From: Brachycybe producta
Taxonomy: Eukaryota > Arthropoda > Diplopoda > Playtdesmida > Andrognathidae
Direction: 5' to 3'
Length of the DNA stretch: 64,000 bases
Assembly: GCA_036925085.1 (NCBI GenBank)
Contig: JAUPFP010000085.1
Coordinates: forward strand, 177,501 to 241,500
The notes under the pieces were generated by a model. It was given only the letters and a program-made list of their open reading frames with translations, had not been told where the DNA came from and ran no database searches. Shown one piece after another: positions 44,927 to 55,258 of the stretch. The position numbers and the translations under genes were made by a program. Within the stretch, counting starts at the first letter, position 1, and each line of letters begins with the position of its first letter.

Positions 44927-45980
44927 CTTTCATGACTGAATTGTTTCCTTCTTTTTAGAACAATTTCTTGACAAACGTTTGCCAGTTAAAGCCGGAAAGG
45001 AAAAAAAAAACGGAAAACATAAAATGGACATAAAAGAGTTGCTGACGGAAGCGCAAAAGTTCAGAGAAATTTGTGAAAAAGCTGGATTTTCATCAAAGTT
45101 TTTTTTTTCAACACTAAAATGTTTACAAAACACACAATCATTGATGTTCTTTAAATAAGATGAAAATATAATCACAAGAAATATTTACAAAATAATACAA
45201 GAGCAGAACAGTGTCAAAACCCAAACATAATAAGAAAAGATTCATCTTTGAATAGATTTGAAAATAAGATAAATTTGACAATAACTAACAAACCATAAAG
45301 GCCCAAATTCAAGTTAAAAAAAACTCGGGACACCTAACCTTTTATTTCCAACCTTTGAACAGGACTTTAACAAAAAATAAATCACATTTTATTGTGTAAT
45401 CTTGAACAGGATTTTTATATGTTAGAACTCTGAGGCCTCATTACAGAAAAAAAAAGTCATACAATTGTAACAATCATATCTTATGATATAACTGCTTGTG
45501 CGCCATAATATTATGACTGTCATGTTGTTGTAAACAGTCATCTACATCATGTTTTGTAATTTGCTTTTCTGACTGTCACAAAGTTATAAGCTAGATATGA
45601 TAATGTATACTGTCATATGACAGGCTTTATATTTTTCTGTAATGATCCCTATGGTTAAAAGAATTCAAAAGTTGATATTTAAGTGTCAAGATCCCATCTT
45701 GAATTTGGAACTGAATTTGCCAGGCATTTTTTTTTTGCTGACAAAATGAAAGATGCACAAAAGAACAAAACCCGCCATAACTTTTTTTCAGAAAGTCACT
45801 TTGAAGAATTAAATTCAAAAGTTTGTTAGTAACTAGATCTTGAAAGATATCGTGGTTTAAAAAACTGTAATATCCCTTCAACCTATCTTAAACAGTTCTA
45901 AGATATTTCACTAGTACTCAAGTTTGTAAAGGTGGAATCACACTACTCTATATTTTGCAGTACATAGCACCACTTAAGAT
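44927..45980. other. AT-rich non-coding stretch
   Basis: No gene; several ATGACTGTCA-like palindromic words at 45515-45625 without clear ends. Confidence 0.35.
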
Positions 45981-46180
45981 ATGTTACTGTCAATCTGCGG
46001 AATCAGTCAATCTGCAGATTGCCTAAGCAATCTGCAAAACCACCAAACTGCTAGTGAATCTGCAAAAATTCAATACATTTTAGGTGTTGAATCTTGCAGA
46101 TTCACTAGCAGAGGTTGGTAGTTTTGTAGATTGCCTAAGCAATCTGCAGATTGACTGATTCCACATACTGACAGTGACAT
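45981..46180. repeat. 200-bp fold-back hairpin
   Basis: Arms of about 93 bp pair almost throughout. Left landmarks GGAATCAGTCAATCTGCAGA, TTGCCTAAGCAATCTGC and CTAGTGAATCTGCA have complements in reverse order at the right: TTGCAGATTCACTAG, GATTGCCTAAGCAATCTGCA and GACTGATTCC. The loop is about 13 bp around TACATTTTAGGTG. CAATCTGCAGATTG is itself palindromic, so nested cruciforms are possible. Confidence 0.85.
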
Positions 46181-46307
46181 ATACTGTAATGTATATATGA
46201 GCTTGTATATATTATGAATGTCACAGGTTGTTGAGTAGGTTAACCAGATACATTTTTAAGTTGCAAACCATAAATAATAATTAAGGCCCAAAAAAAATGT
46301 GGTTTTT

Positions 46308-46432
46308 CAATCAATGAGAGGCTGTTGTTTAGAGGCTAAAAATGCTTACAAAACTCAACAATTCTAAAAATGGAACAAGTGTGCAACCCTTGAATTGTAG
46401 CCTCTAAAGAGCCTCATTTGATTAAAGAAACT
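46308..46432. repeat. Inverted repeat of the TTTAGAGGCT family
   Basis: ATCAATGAGAGGCTGTTGTT+TAGAGGCTA and TAGCCTCTAAAGAGCCTCAT+TTGAT form imperfect 28-bp arms with a loop of about 70 bp. Confidence 0.55.
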
Positions 46433-47109
46433 GATTAAATCTTTTGACCTTATACAGAGTGTATGCGCCTACGACAATTTATTGAGTAATATGAATCCAC
46501 CTTTACGTCAATTCTTTCCTAAGGCTCTCGCTAACTATATCCTGTATTAGTGCAAAGGCAATCTGTGATGTCAGAATGACGTCAAATACCTTTTGAATGA
46601 GTAAATTTCCAATGCTCTTGTGTCATTATCTGCTATTAATAATGCATCCTTCACATCATTACACTTCTTTTTACTTAATACCATTTCCTTTCTCACTTAT
46701 TCAGGTTATAGTTAGTCGGAGCATTATGGGTTGCTTCTGCAACAACAATGTTCAACAAAAAAAAAACCGTTTACGTTAGCAATAATTCGTCTTGTTGGTT
46801 GCCAGACACATCAGTCAGCAGAATCAAATACTCAATTGTGAGATATCTACATTGAAGTTTCTAAATACAATACGGAAACAATTTTCAGCCAACAACAGCG
46901 ACCACAATTCTTTGTCATTTTGCCAAACCAATCTTCTTATTTTGTTCACAACATGAACAAGTTCAGAAAGGTTGCATAAAAAGGTCACTTCTTCCTAAAA
47001 AAAAAAAAGGTGACCAATGAATGGAGCAACCAAAATGTTAGAAGTAAAGGAAGCAAAACATTTGGACAATATTTAGAATGCACTCAACTCCTCAAACACG
47101 GAATCCATA
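46433..47109. other. Non-coding spacer
   Basis: Nothing recognisable. Confidence 0.3.
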
Positions 47110-47720
47110 AAACGCAGAAATAAATAAAATCTATAAATATCTTGCAAACTTTCTGCAATTTTCATGACGTTGTTTGCAGATTTCTGTATTTTTTTCTGGC
47201 ATACTTCTTTAAGTTTTCTGTATATCTTTTTTTAGCTTTGATTCTTGCAGTTTTCTACATACAACTGTTAATTTTCTACACATTTTTAATTTTCACGTCA
47301 TTTATTACAGAAAATTCTGCTAATTTTCTTGCAAATTTCTGTTTTTCTTCGTTTTTCTTTTTACAATTTCTATTATTTCTTATAAATTTATAAAGATTTC
47401 TGCAAATTGCTTGCTATTTCTAGTATTGTTTCGCAGATTTCTTCCAGCTAATTGTAGATTTCTGCAAGTGTTCTGCTATTTCTTAGTTTTTATTTTTATT
47501 TTGCAGAATTAAGTTGTCTCTTGCAATAAACCTCTGTATGTTTTCTGCCATTCATGCAAGCATTTCTTAGTTTTATGCAGATTTCAGTTGTTTCTTGCAA
47601 TAACTTATGCAAGATTTCTGAAATTTCTGCTAATGCTTGCAGTTTTCTGCAAGTTTGTCTTCAGTTTTTTTCTGTTGCTATTTTATTACAGATTTGTGCA
47701 ATTTCTGCGTTTTAGATTTA
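47110..47720. repeat. TTTCTGCA-rich degenerate repeat downstream of the GPCR
   Basis: The octamer TTTCTGCA and variants recur many times over 600 bp, separated by T-rich filler without a fixed period. The same word dominates 30.2-31.4 kb. It lies at the 3' side of the GPCR and would include its 3' UTR. No convincing coding potential is seen. Confidence 0.55.
47692..47697 (-). promoter_or_regulatory. Candidate poly(A) signal of the GPCR gene
   Basis: AATAAA reads on the minus strand about 65 nt after the GPCR stop codon, followed by U-rich sequence. It is the nearest canonical signal. AATAAA is common by chance in DNA this AT-rich, so the call is tentative. Confidence 0.4.
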
Positions 47721-47761
47721 AGAGACCCTCTCTCTCGCGTTTCAACGAGTAACCGTTCCCG

Positions 47762-48958
47762 TTAAACGCAAGTGGTTGCCATTGTGGTACCATCCTGAGG
47801 AATTGCAACCCAATTGTTGAGGATACTCGGCTTGAACAGATGACTAAAAGTGTGTCGAAACTGTCGACTCATGACACAATACAGAATGAAGTTAATGGCA
47901 CTATTGATAAGTGCCAAAAGGTCCATAACTTCACTCAGATTGGTATAACAGTTTTCAAAGAAGGCTTCACCGAGAATTCCGCTAAGCAATGCAAGAATCC
48001 CCTGCGGAAACTCCGTAATGAGAAACAGAAGAAGGACGGCAAGTAACATTCTTGTGGTACGATCGCAAGTACGATCAGCAGTCTCCGGATTACGATTCTT
48101 CAACATTTGCCTCCTATGATTTGCCTGATGTAGAGCACGAATAAGACGAAGACTGAGCACGGTCAGAACGATACAAGGCAATATCTTAATGAGCACACTA
48201 TACACCCAAAAGTTAAGCTTCTCGAGAAAACCGTTATTCTCTTTTGCAACGTTGCTCACTTTAATGTGGTAGATTGTGGTCTCGAGGTCGCGGCCACCTT
48301 CCGAACACGGTTTAACAACAGCGTGGATCTCGAATGCGAGATACACGGGCAAACAAAAAACAGGTGAAAAAACGTAGCAACTAACTATTGCTATCTGAGC
48401 TCTTTGCATGTTGCACCAAGCTAGATTATTTTGCGGAAAACTGACCGCAATAAAACGCCAAACGGCTAAAGTGACCGTGAGTCCTATAGAGATCGTGTGG
48501 CAGATAACCGTCAAATGAGCGTGAAACAGTGTAAAGACGGCCCAACCAAAAGTATACCGAGCACAAGTGTTGTCATCGTCGACAAATATGTACATGTGGT
48601 TCGTAAACGGTAAATAATCGACCATGACCAACATATCGGCTACGGCCAGACCGGTCAAGATTATATTTGTCGGTGAAATCATGTCTTTACGCGTTAAGAC
48701 AATGATGTTTAAAATGTTTGTAATCAAACCAAAAATACAGACAATAACACTTACAACACCGTGAAAGTTCATAAAGGTATCACGAAATTCTTTCCATTCT
48801 GGACCGCAGTATGCTTGAGCATCAAATGTCTTTTTAGTCGCATAGTGTGAATAATAGTCCAGATCTTTTTCAGTGAAGTTAGAAGCACTCATTATGAGAA
48901 ATGATGTTGGGAATGTCTCGTTGTAGCTAGTGTCCGATGTTGAATTCATTAGATCCAT
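47762..48958 (-). CDS. Rhodopsin-class neuropeptide GPCR, myosuppressin/FMRFamide receptor (DMSR)-like
   Basis: A single uninterrupted 398-residue frame encodes a seven-helix receptor, expected at the plasma membrane of neurons or muscle and to signal through G proteins. Seen: an extracellular N-terminus of about 65 residues with sequons at N5, N13 and N27; TM1 about 66-88 with GLITN (N81); TM2 about 97-119 with LAVAD (D108); TM3 about 139-168 ending in WRF in place of DRY; TM4 about 186-208; TM5 about 250-272 with P261; TM6 about 303-326 with TEFPQG in place of CWxP; TM7 about 343-363 with NFILY in place of NPxxY, then a helix-8-like stretch. WR(Y/F), EFPQG and the proline-less TM7 motif are typical of arthropod DMS receptors, nematode dmsr and related myoinhibitory/sex-peptide receptors. 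C132 and C218 could form the TM3-ECL2 disulfide. The tail ends TCV, a class I PDZ-ligand pattern. The first ATG has A at -3 and G at +4. The gene appears intronless. GPCR call is firm; the subfamily is probable and the ligand is unknown. Confidence 0.88.
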   Translation of the reverse strand: MDLMNSTSDTSYNETFPTSFLIMSASNFTEKDLDYYSHYATKKTFDAQAYCGPEWKEFRDTFMNFHGVVSVIVCIFGLITNILNIIVLTRKDMISPTNIILTGLAVADMLVMVDYLPFTNHMYIFVDDDNTCARYTFGWAVFTLFHAHLTVICHTISIGLTVTLAVWRFIAVSFPQNNLAWCNMQRAQIAIVSCYVFSPVFCLPVYLAFEIHAVVKPCSEGGRDLETTIYHIKVSNVAKENNGFLEKLNFWVYSVLIKILPCIVLTVLSLRLIRALHQANHRRQMLKNRNPETADRTCDRTTRMLLAVLLLFLITEFPQGILALLSGILGEAFFENCYTNLSEVMDLLALINSAINFILYCVMSRQFRHTFSHLFKPSILNNWVAIPQDGTTMATTCV

Positions 48959-48989
48959 ATTTTGTTGCTGACCGGGTGGGTTTGCAAAA

Positions 48990-50070
48990 TAAAAAAGTAC
49001 GATTTCGTTACGAGCACCTTCACCGAATTGACCAATGCTTTTTTTTTAAATAAATCAATCGCAACTTAAACCACCACACAAACGCAAAATACTGTTGCGA
49101 TTCAATTCTGTTTAGTGGTCACCAATGTCACCATGTTGCGAGCACTTTGGCTGAAATGACCAAAGCTTCCTTATGAGTAATTTTTAACCGGAGTGACCAG
49201 TGCTTTTTTTCAAAAAAAAAAAACCGCAACTGACCACCACCACCACCATATACAAACGCAAAATACTGTTGCGATTCAACTCTGTTTAGTCGTTACCAAA
49301 GTAGATTCTGTCCATGTATTTGGTTGCGAGCACTTTGGCTGAAATGACCAAAGCTTCCTTATGAGAGTACTTTGGAACCGAAGTGACCAAACAATTTTTA
49401 TAAAAAAAATAACCGTCACTGACCACCACATGCAAACAGAAAACTGTAGGCGATTCAATTCTGTTTAGTGGTCATCAAAGTAGTTTCTGTCCATGAATTG
49501 GTTACAAACACCTTGATGGAAGCTTCTTTATGAAGACTTTGAAGTAAGTGACACCAAAGCTTTTTTTAAACAACAACAACAACAAAAAAAACACAAGCAG
49601 AAGTGACCGCACCACACGTCAACACACAAACGTTGTGCCCATTCAATCCTGTTTAGTGGTGACCAAAGTAGTTCATGAATTAGTTGCGGAGCACCTTTTT
49701 TATTTTGAAATGATCAAAAAAAGCTTCTTCACTCAAACACTTTGATCTCGAAGTGACCAAAATGCTTTGTTTTTTGTTTTTTCTCTTTCAAAACACAAAC
49801 ACAAGTGACCGCCACACGTAAACACACAATGTTGTAGACCACCTTGTAGCCATTCAATTCTGCTGAATTGGTCGACACTAAAATTATAGTTTCAAAACAC
49901 CTTGAACCACAAGACACTAAAAGAAAATCACAATCCGATGTGATGATGACCACACTGCTTTATTTTAAAGCTTGACTTACAAATGACCACCCACCATATG
50001 AACACACACACAAAGAGGAAATAAAACACAGTATTTGGTGGATCATTCAATTCTGTTTAGTGACCCATCA
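48990..50070. repeat. Decayed tandem satellite, about 180-190 bp per unit, upstream of the GPCR
   Basis: A core reading TTCAATTCTGTTTAGTGGT and close variants recurs near 49101, 49275, 49454, 49642, 49853 and 50046, so units are 174-211 bp. A second shared block, GAGCACTTTGGCTGAAATGA and variants, recurs near 49137, 49326, 49500, 49683 and 49890. Between them lie GACCACCACA and AAACGCAAAATACTGTTGCG blocks. The array starts within about 50 bp of the GPCR start codon and fills where its 5' UTR and promoter should be. The copies differ by substitutions and small indels, so the array is old. Confidence 0.8.
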
Positions 50071-51600
50071 AGTCTCTATGATAGATTATTAGCTTTTAAA
50101 AAAAAGTTATGTGTCTTCTTCAGCTGCTGATTTAGAATGTTATTTAAAACTTTTACACTGATATTTGATGAAATAAAATACTAGAAGCCACCTTTTTTTG
50201 TGTGTTGTTAAAAAAAAAGTTCCAAGTCACTGAGAGAAGAATTGCTTTTTAGAAACCTCTTTATATATAGTAAATGTCTGAATAAAAGAAACGTTTATTC
50301 ACGGTTATTTAACTGAAAATTCGATCTCTCGAGGCAACCAAAAAATGTTCCAAAGTGTGAGGTTGGAAATGAAAAAAAAAATTAAAGAGATTTACTGAGA
50401 ATAGAGAAGAGTTAATTCCAGCTCATAAAAAGAAAAGAAGGATTTAATTTTATATTACACAATAGTAAACGAAAATTAGCCTCCAACTATCCATCATCGA
50501 GATAAAAAAAAACGTTGTCCAACTTCTAGAACAATAATTCGAAATTGATTCCAGATCAAATTTGCCCATGAGAAGAAACACAGAAGAAAAAAAATCTATT
50601 GTCATTGCTGTTGCAGACTAGAAACAAAAAAAATCATCTAATCAACTCTGAAACATGTTTCAAGGTTTGTCGTAAACAAAACAGAGAACTTTTGTCACCA
50701 TAATAGAACATAAAAGATGGAAGTGATCACACAGAAGACACATACAAAATCCAAATGTTACCAGTGTGTTAAGTGTCGTTCTCGAATCGAATTTAGTAGA
50801 ACATCAAAAATAGTGGCGAGACCTCAAGTGACCACATAAGACACCCGAAACATCCCAAGTGTCCAAGATACACAAGTAATTTCTAAAGAAAAAAACCAGC
50901 TAACAAACTTCAAGCAGAATGTCAAAAATAGTGGTAAGACCTCAAGTGACCATCTAAAAAAAAGACAACTGCCTGAAACATCCCAAGTGTCAATTGGTCA
51001 AAACTAACTCTACTAACTCATGAATGAATCAAAATCTGAAGTCAAGTTGAATCTTTTTTTTATATATAAATATATATTTATGTAGTCCTAGTTGTTGTCC
51101 TGGTTATGCTTGAATTTATAACCTTTCTTTTATTGGTTAAGAGAAGATATTTCAGATGTTTTAGTGGTGTTGACATGTTGTTATTTCTACCCACGTCACC
51201 ACCACCATCACCGCCACCATTATTATCTTCATCATCATCACCATCATCTTCACCATATAATGTGCAATAAACTGCAAAAAAGAAGTAATATCAAAGATCA
51301 ATATTATACAAAAAGAAAGTTTTTTTTTATTCATGAAAAACAGAAAAAATAATCTTTCGAAATAAACTAGAAATATCCAAAAAAAAAAAATAAAATATAC
51401 TGAGTGGCGCACGTAAAACGTTCTTCTGTTGAAAAGTAATAAATACATTGGAATGTATTGGAGCTAGAAATAGGTTCAAGTTAATTATTGCATTTAGTTG
51501 AATTCGCTTCTATATACAATTAGAAAAGTTACTGATTTTTTTAATAACTAAGGATTTAATTTCAATTTTGTATAACTTACATTTTGATATGTTGTTACTA
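50071..51600. other. AT-rich intergenic DNA
   Basis: No gene. ATGTCAAAAATAGTGG with GACCTCAAGTGACCA recurs at 50805-50835 and 50925-50955, a local 120-bp duplication. A CAC/CAT trinucleotide run at 51190-51255 gives a His-rich frame. Confidence 0.45.
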
Positions 51601-51608
51601 GTAATAAC

Positions 51609-51817
51609 CACAGGCAGTTAGAAATCGGGGAGAACTTCAGTTGGCTCCGCCCTTTTTTATGACGACCGCCAACTTCTAATTGGTTTGTTGTGTGGTTCGA
51701 CGTTAAAAAGGGCGGAGCATGTGACATCAGACTACATAACCAACCAATTAGAAGTTTCCAGTCGTCATAAAAAGGGAGGAGCCAACTAGAGGTTCTCAGC
51801 GATTTCTAAATGCCTGT
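51609..51817. mobile_element. hAT MITE (CAGGCAA family), copy 3, with exact 8-bp target duplication
   Basis: Starts CACAGGCAGTTAGAAATCG and ends CGATTTCTAAATGCCTGT. GTAATAAC flanks both sides exactly (51601-51608 and 51818-51825). The inner GGCTCCGCCCTTTTTTATGA blocks and CCAATTAGAAG pairs match the other copies, but the outermost 25 bp after CAGGCA differ, so this is a distinct subfamily. Confidence 0.85.
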
Positions 51818-51874
51818 GTAATAACCAGCTTAAAATTTTAAAAGTGTAACAATTTTTAATAACATAGTTAAGTT

Positions 51875-52500
51875 CAGTTAAGGCGGCTTTAAAGCGTAAA
51901 TTAGCCTCTTCAACTCATGATTATTCTGTCTTTCAGGTAGAAAACCGAGAGCAACGAATGTGTTTTAGAAACTGGAAGGGTAGCTCAATCACTTAAAGCA
52001 AGCATGTCAAACTCAAAGGCTAACAACACGGGCCAAATAAACAAGGTCGAAGTTTATGTGGGCCGCAAAAAAACAAAAACAATTCAATTTTTATAGAAAC
52101 GTAGGTTTATTTCGGAAAGTACCGCATAAAAAAAGAACAAGAACAACGGTAAAATTAATGCTTTCTTTTCCTGACACTTGGCATATCTCTTCTCTGCAAC
52201 AATCTTTCTTACTTCGGGGGGAAATCTTGTCTGCAGTGATTACTTTCAAAACTGACCCAAGTTGAATGTCAGTAATCCTGGATCTGACGGGGGCTGGGCC
52301 ACAAATATATTCGTTGTGGGCCGCGAGTTTGACATGCTTGCCTTAATAGTGTATTTCCATGTTTGATATACAGTGTTTCAAAATAAACTTTTTATGGACA
52401 TAAATTAAAAATTATCGTCTGCTTAAAATTGTTTCCTTTTCAAAATGACATAAAAAGCTTATTTTGAAAGATATCAACATAAAAATATACCTTAATTGGC
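51875..52500. mobile_element. FB family, copy 10, split by a hAT insertion
   Basis: The left arm runs 51875-51998 (GGCGGCTTTAAAGCGTAAAT, GAAACTGGAAGGGTAGCTCA). It resumes at 52341 with TAGTGTATTTCCATG, TATCGTCTGCTTAA and AAAGATATCAACATAAAAAT and stops at about 52495. The hAT element at 51999-52340 interrupts the expected CACTTAAAGG continuity. Confidence 0.7.
51999..52340 (-). mobile_element. Short hAT element with transposase remnant, copy 2
   Basis: Ends CAAGCATGTCAAACTC and GAGTTTGACATGCTTG, identical to copy 1 at 27489-27832 but in inverse orientation. Flanking 8-mers ACTTAAAG and CCTTAATA match at 5 of 8 positions. It retains the same transposase tail on the minus strand. It lies inside FB copy 10, so it is younger than that insertion. 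Confidence 0.75.
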
Positions 52501-52606
52501 GGTCCATGCCCACCGAGAGCGGGCATGGACCCCGGGGAAAATAATTCCAGGACAGATGACAGAAAAAAAAACTGTAGTTAGATAGAAATTGTTCTTTATT
52601 TTTTCT
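52501..52606. other. GC-rich flank of unknown element
   Basis: GGCGGTCCATGCCCACCGAG with its partial inverse GAGCGGGCATGGACC forms a hairpin. 53100-53175 is similarly GC-rich (CTGCAGGTTGCACGGGCCTC). The two could be halves of one element split by the hAT at 52607; this is weak. Confidence 0.35.
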
Positions 52607-53080
52607 GTGGGATGGGACATTCGAATCTTCGAATCCTCGCGATCTTGAAAAATATTCGAGATTCGAAAAGTCGAATCTTCACGCTTTTTTTTTTGTCTTT
52701 CGAATCTTTCGAATCCTAACCTTAAAAAACTGTTAAAAACTTCGGTAAAATTAGTTTTTAACTCCATTGACGTCCAATGGACCACTAACCACTAATCATC
52801 ACTAACCAAAAAAAAAAAACCCGGCGATTATTGCAATTTCGGTGGTCGGAACCGGATCACCAATATCATCACCTTGTGGCGACCCTGACTGAGTGCCACA
52901 CTTGTTTTTTTATTATTAATAATTTATTATTTAATATTATATCATTTATTTGTATCTTCTTAATGAATAATATAGGATTCTTATATGAAGGATTCGAGAT
53001 TCGTGAGATTCGACTGATTCGAGAACCTTTTAGGATTCAGATTCGGATTCGAGAAAATGTAGGATTCGTCCCACCTCTAG
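52607..53080. mobile_element. Non-autonomous hAT-like element, GAATC-rich family, copy 1
   Basis: The left side has GTGGGATGGGACATTCGAAT, the right end GGATTCGTCCCACCTCTAG, whose complement CTAGAGGTGGGACGAATCC is a typical hAT-type end. The interior has many ATTCGAATC palindromes near both ends and a central GATTATTGCAATTTCGGTGG block. It aligns to 55298-55691. Confidence 0.65.
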
Positions 53081-54290
53081 TAATTTGTAAAAAAAAAATA
53101 AATAAATCCAGACCCGTACCCTGCAGGTTGCACGGGCCTCGAGAAATTGTCCCGGCTTTCTCCTCCTCTGGTCGGCACTGAGAACCTACACGGTATTGTT
53201 ATGTGTGAATAGACCATTTAAGAGTTTTTGAAAATATTTCATATTTTATTTTTAAAAGCAGACATTTTAAATGCGCCACTGAGAAGAAGCAAAAAAAAAA
53301 ATTTACATAGCAACACGTCAACTTGTGGTGGAATGATATTAGAAATAATATATTTAAAAAAAAAATACATCAACAAAATAACAAAAGAGAAGAAGACGAA
53401 AAAAAAAAAAGTTCTTAAAAAAAAAATGGGAGAAAAAAAAATTCCACGTCGTTGAATATTAATAAAGTGCTCAAGTGAAGCGGAAATACTCCCCCCCCCT
53501 CGCCCTTCTCACAAAAAAAGAGAACAAAAATATATATAAAAATGAAAAACACTTTTTGTAACCCCTTTTTTCTTCTATTACGGAAACTTTTTTCTTCCAT
53601 TATGATATTGCTTACAACAAATAAACATGAACTTTGTAGAGAAACCCCCACCCCACACCGCCTCGCCCCGGCCGTCAAAAACGCATAAGGATGGCAAAAT
53701 AGAATTACCGGAAGATTGTAAAAAAAAAAGCAATGACATTCCCGAACTTCCTCCACCCTTATTCTCTCTTCCTTCTCAAATTCAAGAAAAAAAAACTTCA
53801 AAATGTTAGCACTTGAACTCTTCGAAACCTACTTTCACATAAAACACATGTTTTTTTATTATTATTTTAAAACAAATGTTTATTTAATCTAAGTTAGAAA
53901 CCATGTTCAGATGGGTTAAAAATTGAAAGTTCAAGTGTTAAGTTTCCTTCTTGAATTTAGACCTTAGTAATTTTGATTCTTGTTCCGAAGTCATGCTGGT
54001 CGGGGATGTCTTAGTTTTCGCAATAAATCTGAGCATGGCTTTTATTTTTATTTTTAAGGCCTAAAAAACACAATGCAATTTTTCATGCATCATTTTTTTT
54101 TACATAATGTTCCGTGTCTCTTTAGATCTACACAACATTTAAAGTATATTTCTTCTCAAATTCAAAAATTCTTTTCCGTATTCCGCATCACAAACTTAGA
54201 AGTTACGACTAAAAATTCGACTTTTCAGTTTTATGAACAGCTAATTTTAGAAATCTGATTATATTCTGCAATATTCAGAAGCAACACTAA
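53081..54290. other. Intergenic DNA
   Basis: A-rich tracts and short frames only. Nothing recognised apart from the GC-rich stretch at 53100-53175. Confidence 0.35.
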
Positions 54291-54295
54291 AAAAA

Positions 54296-54630
54296 GAAAT
54301 TGAAAGTATTGGTAGAAACTAGAAACTTCTCTTTAAATTTGTGTCATTTTCAAACTACAATAAAAAGTTTATTTTTAAAAGATAAAAAAAACGCCTCTCG
54401 AACTAGAAACTAGAAGAATTGCTTTATCAATTAAGGGTATTTTCACGTTGATAATTTTAAAAATAAGCTTTTTATGCTGACAATATATATTTTTTTAAAT
54501 TTTTGTTTATAAAAAAGTTTATTTTGAAAGATCTCAACATGAAAAATACAATTAAGTGATTGTGCTACCCTTCTAGTTTTTTACAAGACTTTCTAGGTTT
54601 CTCTTCATTTTGCTCTTCATTTATAATTGT
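54296..54630. mobile_element. FB family, copy 11
   Basis: Contains GAAACTAGAAGAATTGCTTT, TTTTCACGTTGATAATTTTA and the inverse ATCTCAACATGAAAAATACA and GCTACCCTTCTAGTTTTTTA. An internal rearrangement duplicates the AACGCCTCTCGAACTAGAAA part near 54390. Confidence 0.65.
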
Positions 54631-54665
54631 CAGCCGTCATAAAGATCTATAGGAAGTTATTTTCA

Positions 54666-54732
54666 CCCTGATGAGAGGCAATCACTGACAGCATTTCATT
54701 TTACTGCTGTCAGTGATTGCCTACTTTCAGGG
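54666..54732. repeat. Perfect 18-bp stem-loop with extended stem
   Basis: AGGCAATCACTGACAGCA and TGCTGTCAGTGATTGCCT pair perfectly around an 11-nt loop. An outer CCCTGA/TCAGGG pair extends the stem past a 4-nt internal loop on each side. The geometry is close to that of a small fold-back MITE or a microRNA precursor. Confidence 0.65.
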
Positions 54733-55256
54733 AGTAGATTAAATTTTTTTTTTCTAGTTATAATAAAAAAATGTCATGATATTTCTGAAATTTGTTAAAA
54801 GCTTTTTAAAACGACTGACGTCAAGTCGAGCTCTCCTCCTCACGCCTGAGGCATTTTCAGGATATTTTAAAACAAATACAGCCAGACCTGAGTGCATTTT
54901 GAGGCTACTTTAATGCTAAATTTAGACTTAGCATATAAAACACAACACACACTTAGAAATAAAAAACCCCATCCACACTGAATATGCATAAGTAAATGTA
55001 CAGCTAGCTCTAGTTGTAATATAATTGACTCTTGAATAGACTGAGATACATATGAACTACATATAGGCCTACATAGTAGATAGGCTGACAAAAGACAATC
55101 GATTTGCATTCACTTCACTATAGAAATGAACACACAGACACTCAAATGTACTTCACTTGTGTGATTCAATTTCGTGCCACAGATCAAATAAGAGTCTGTT
55201 TCTTTAGCCGTGGAGAGTTCAAACTCCCTTATAGATATATGTATATATGCCACATG
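54733..55256. other. Intergenic DNA
   Basis: Nothing recognisable. Confidence 0.3.
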
Positions 55257-55258
55257 TA

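Noticed and set aside
47142..47393. 83-codon Phe/Leu-rich frame next to the GPCR
   Set aside because: Composed of the TTTCTGCA repeat; no signal for a real exon.
47840..48046. 68-codon plus-strand frame
   Set aside because: Antisense shadow of the GPCR coding region.
53415..53801. 128-codon minus-strand frame
   Set aside because: Low-complexity Phe/Arg/Lys sequence from A-rich DNA; no recognisable domain.
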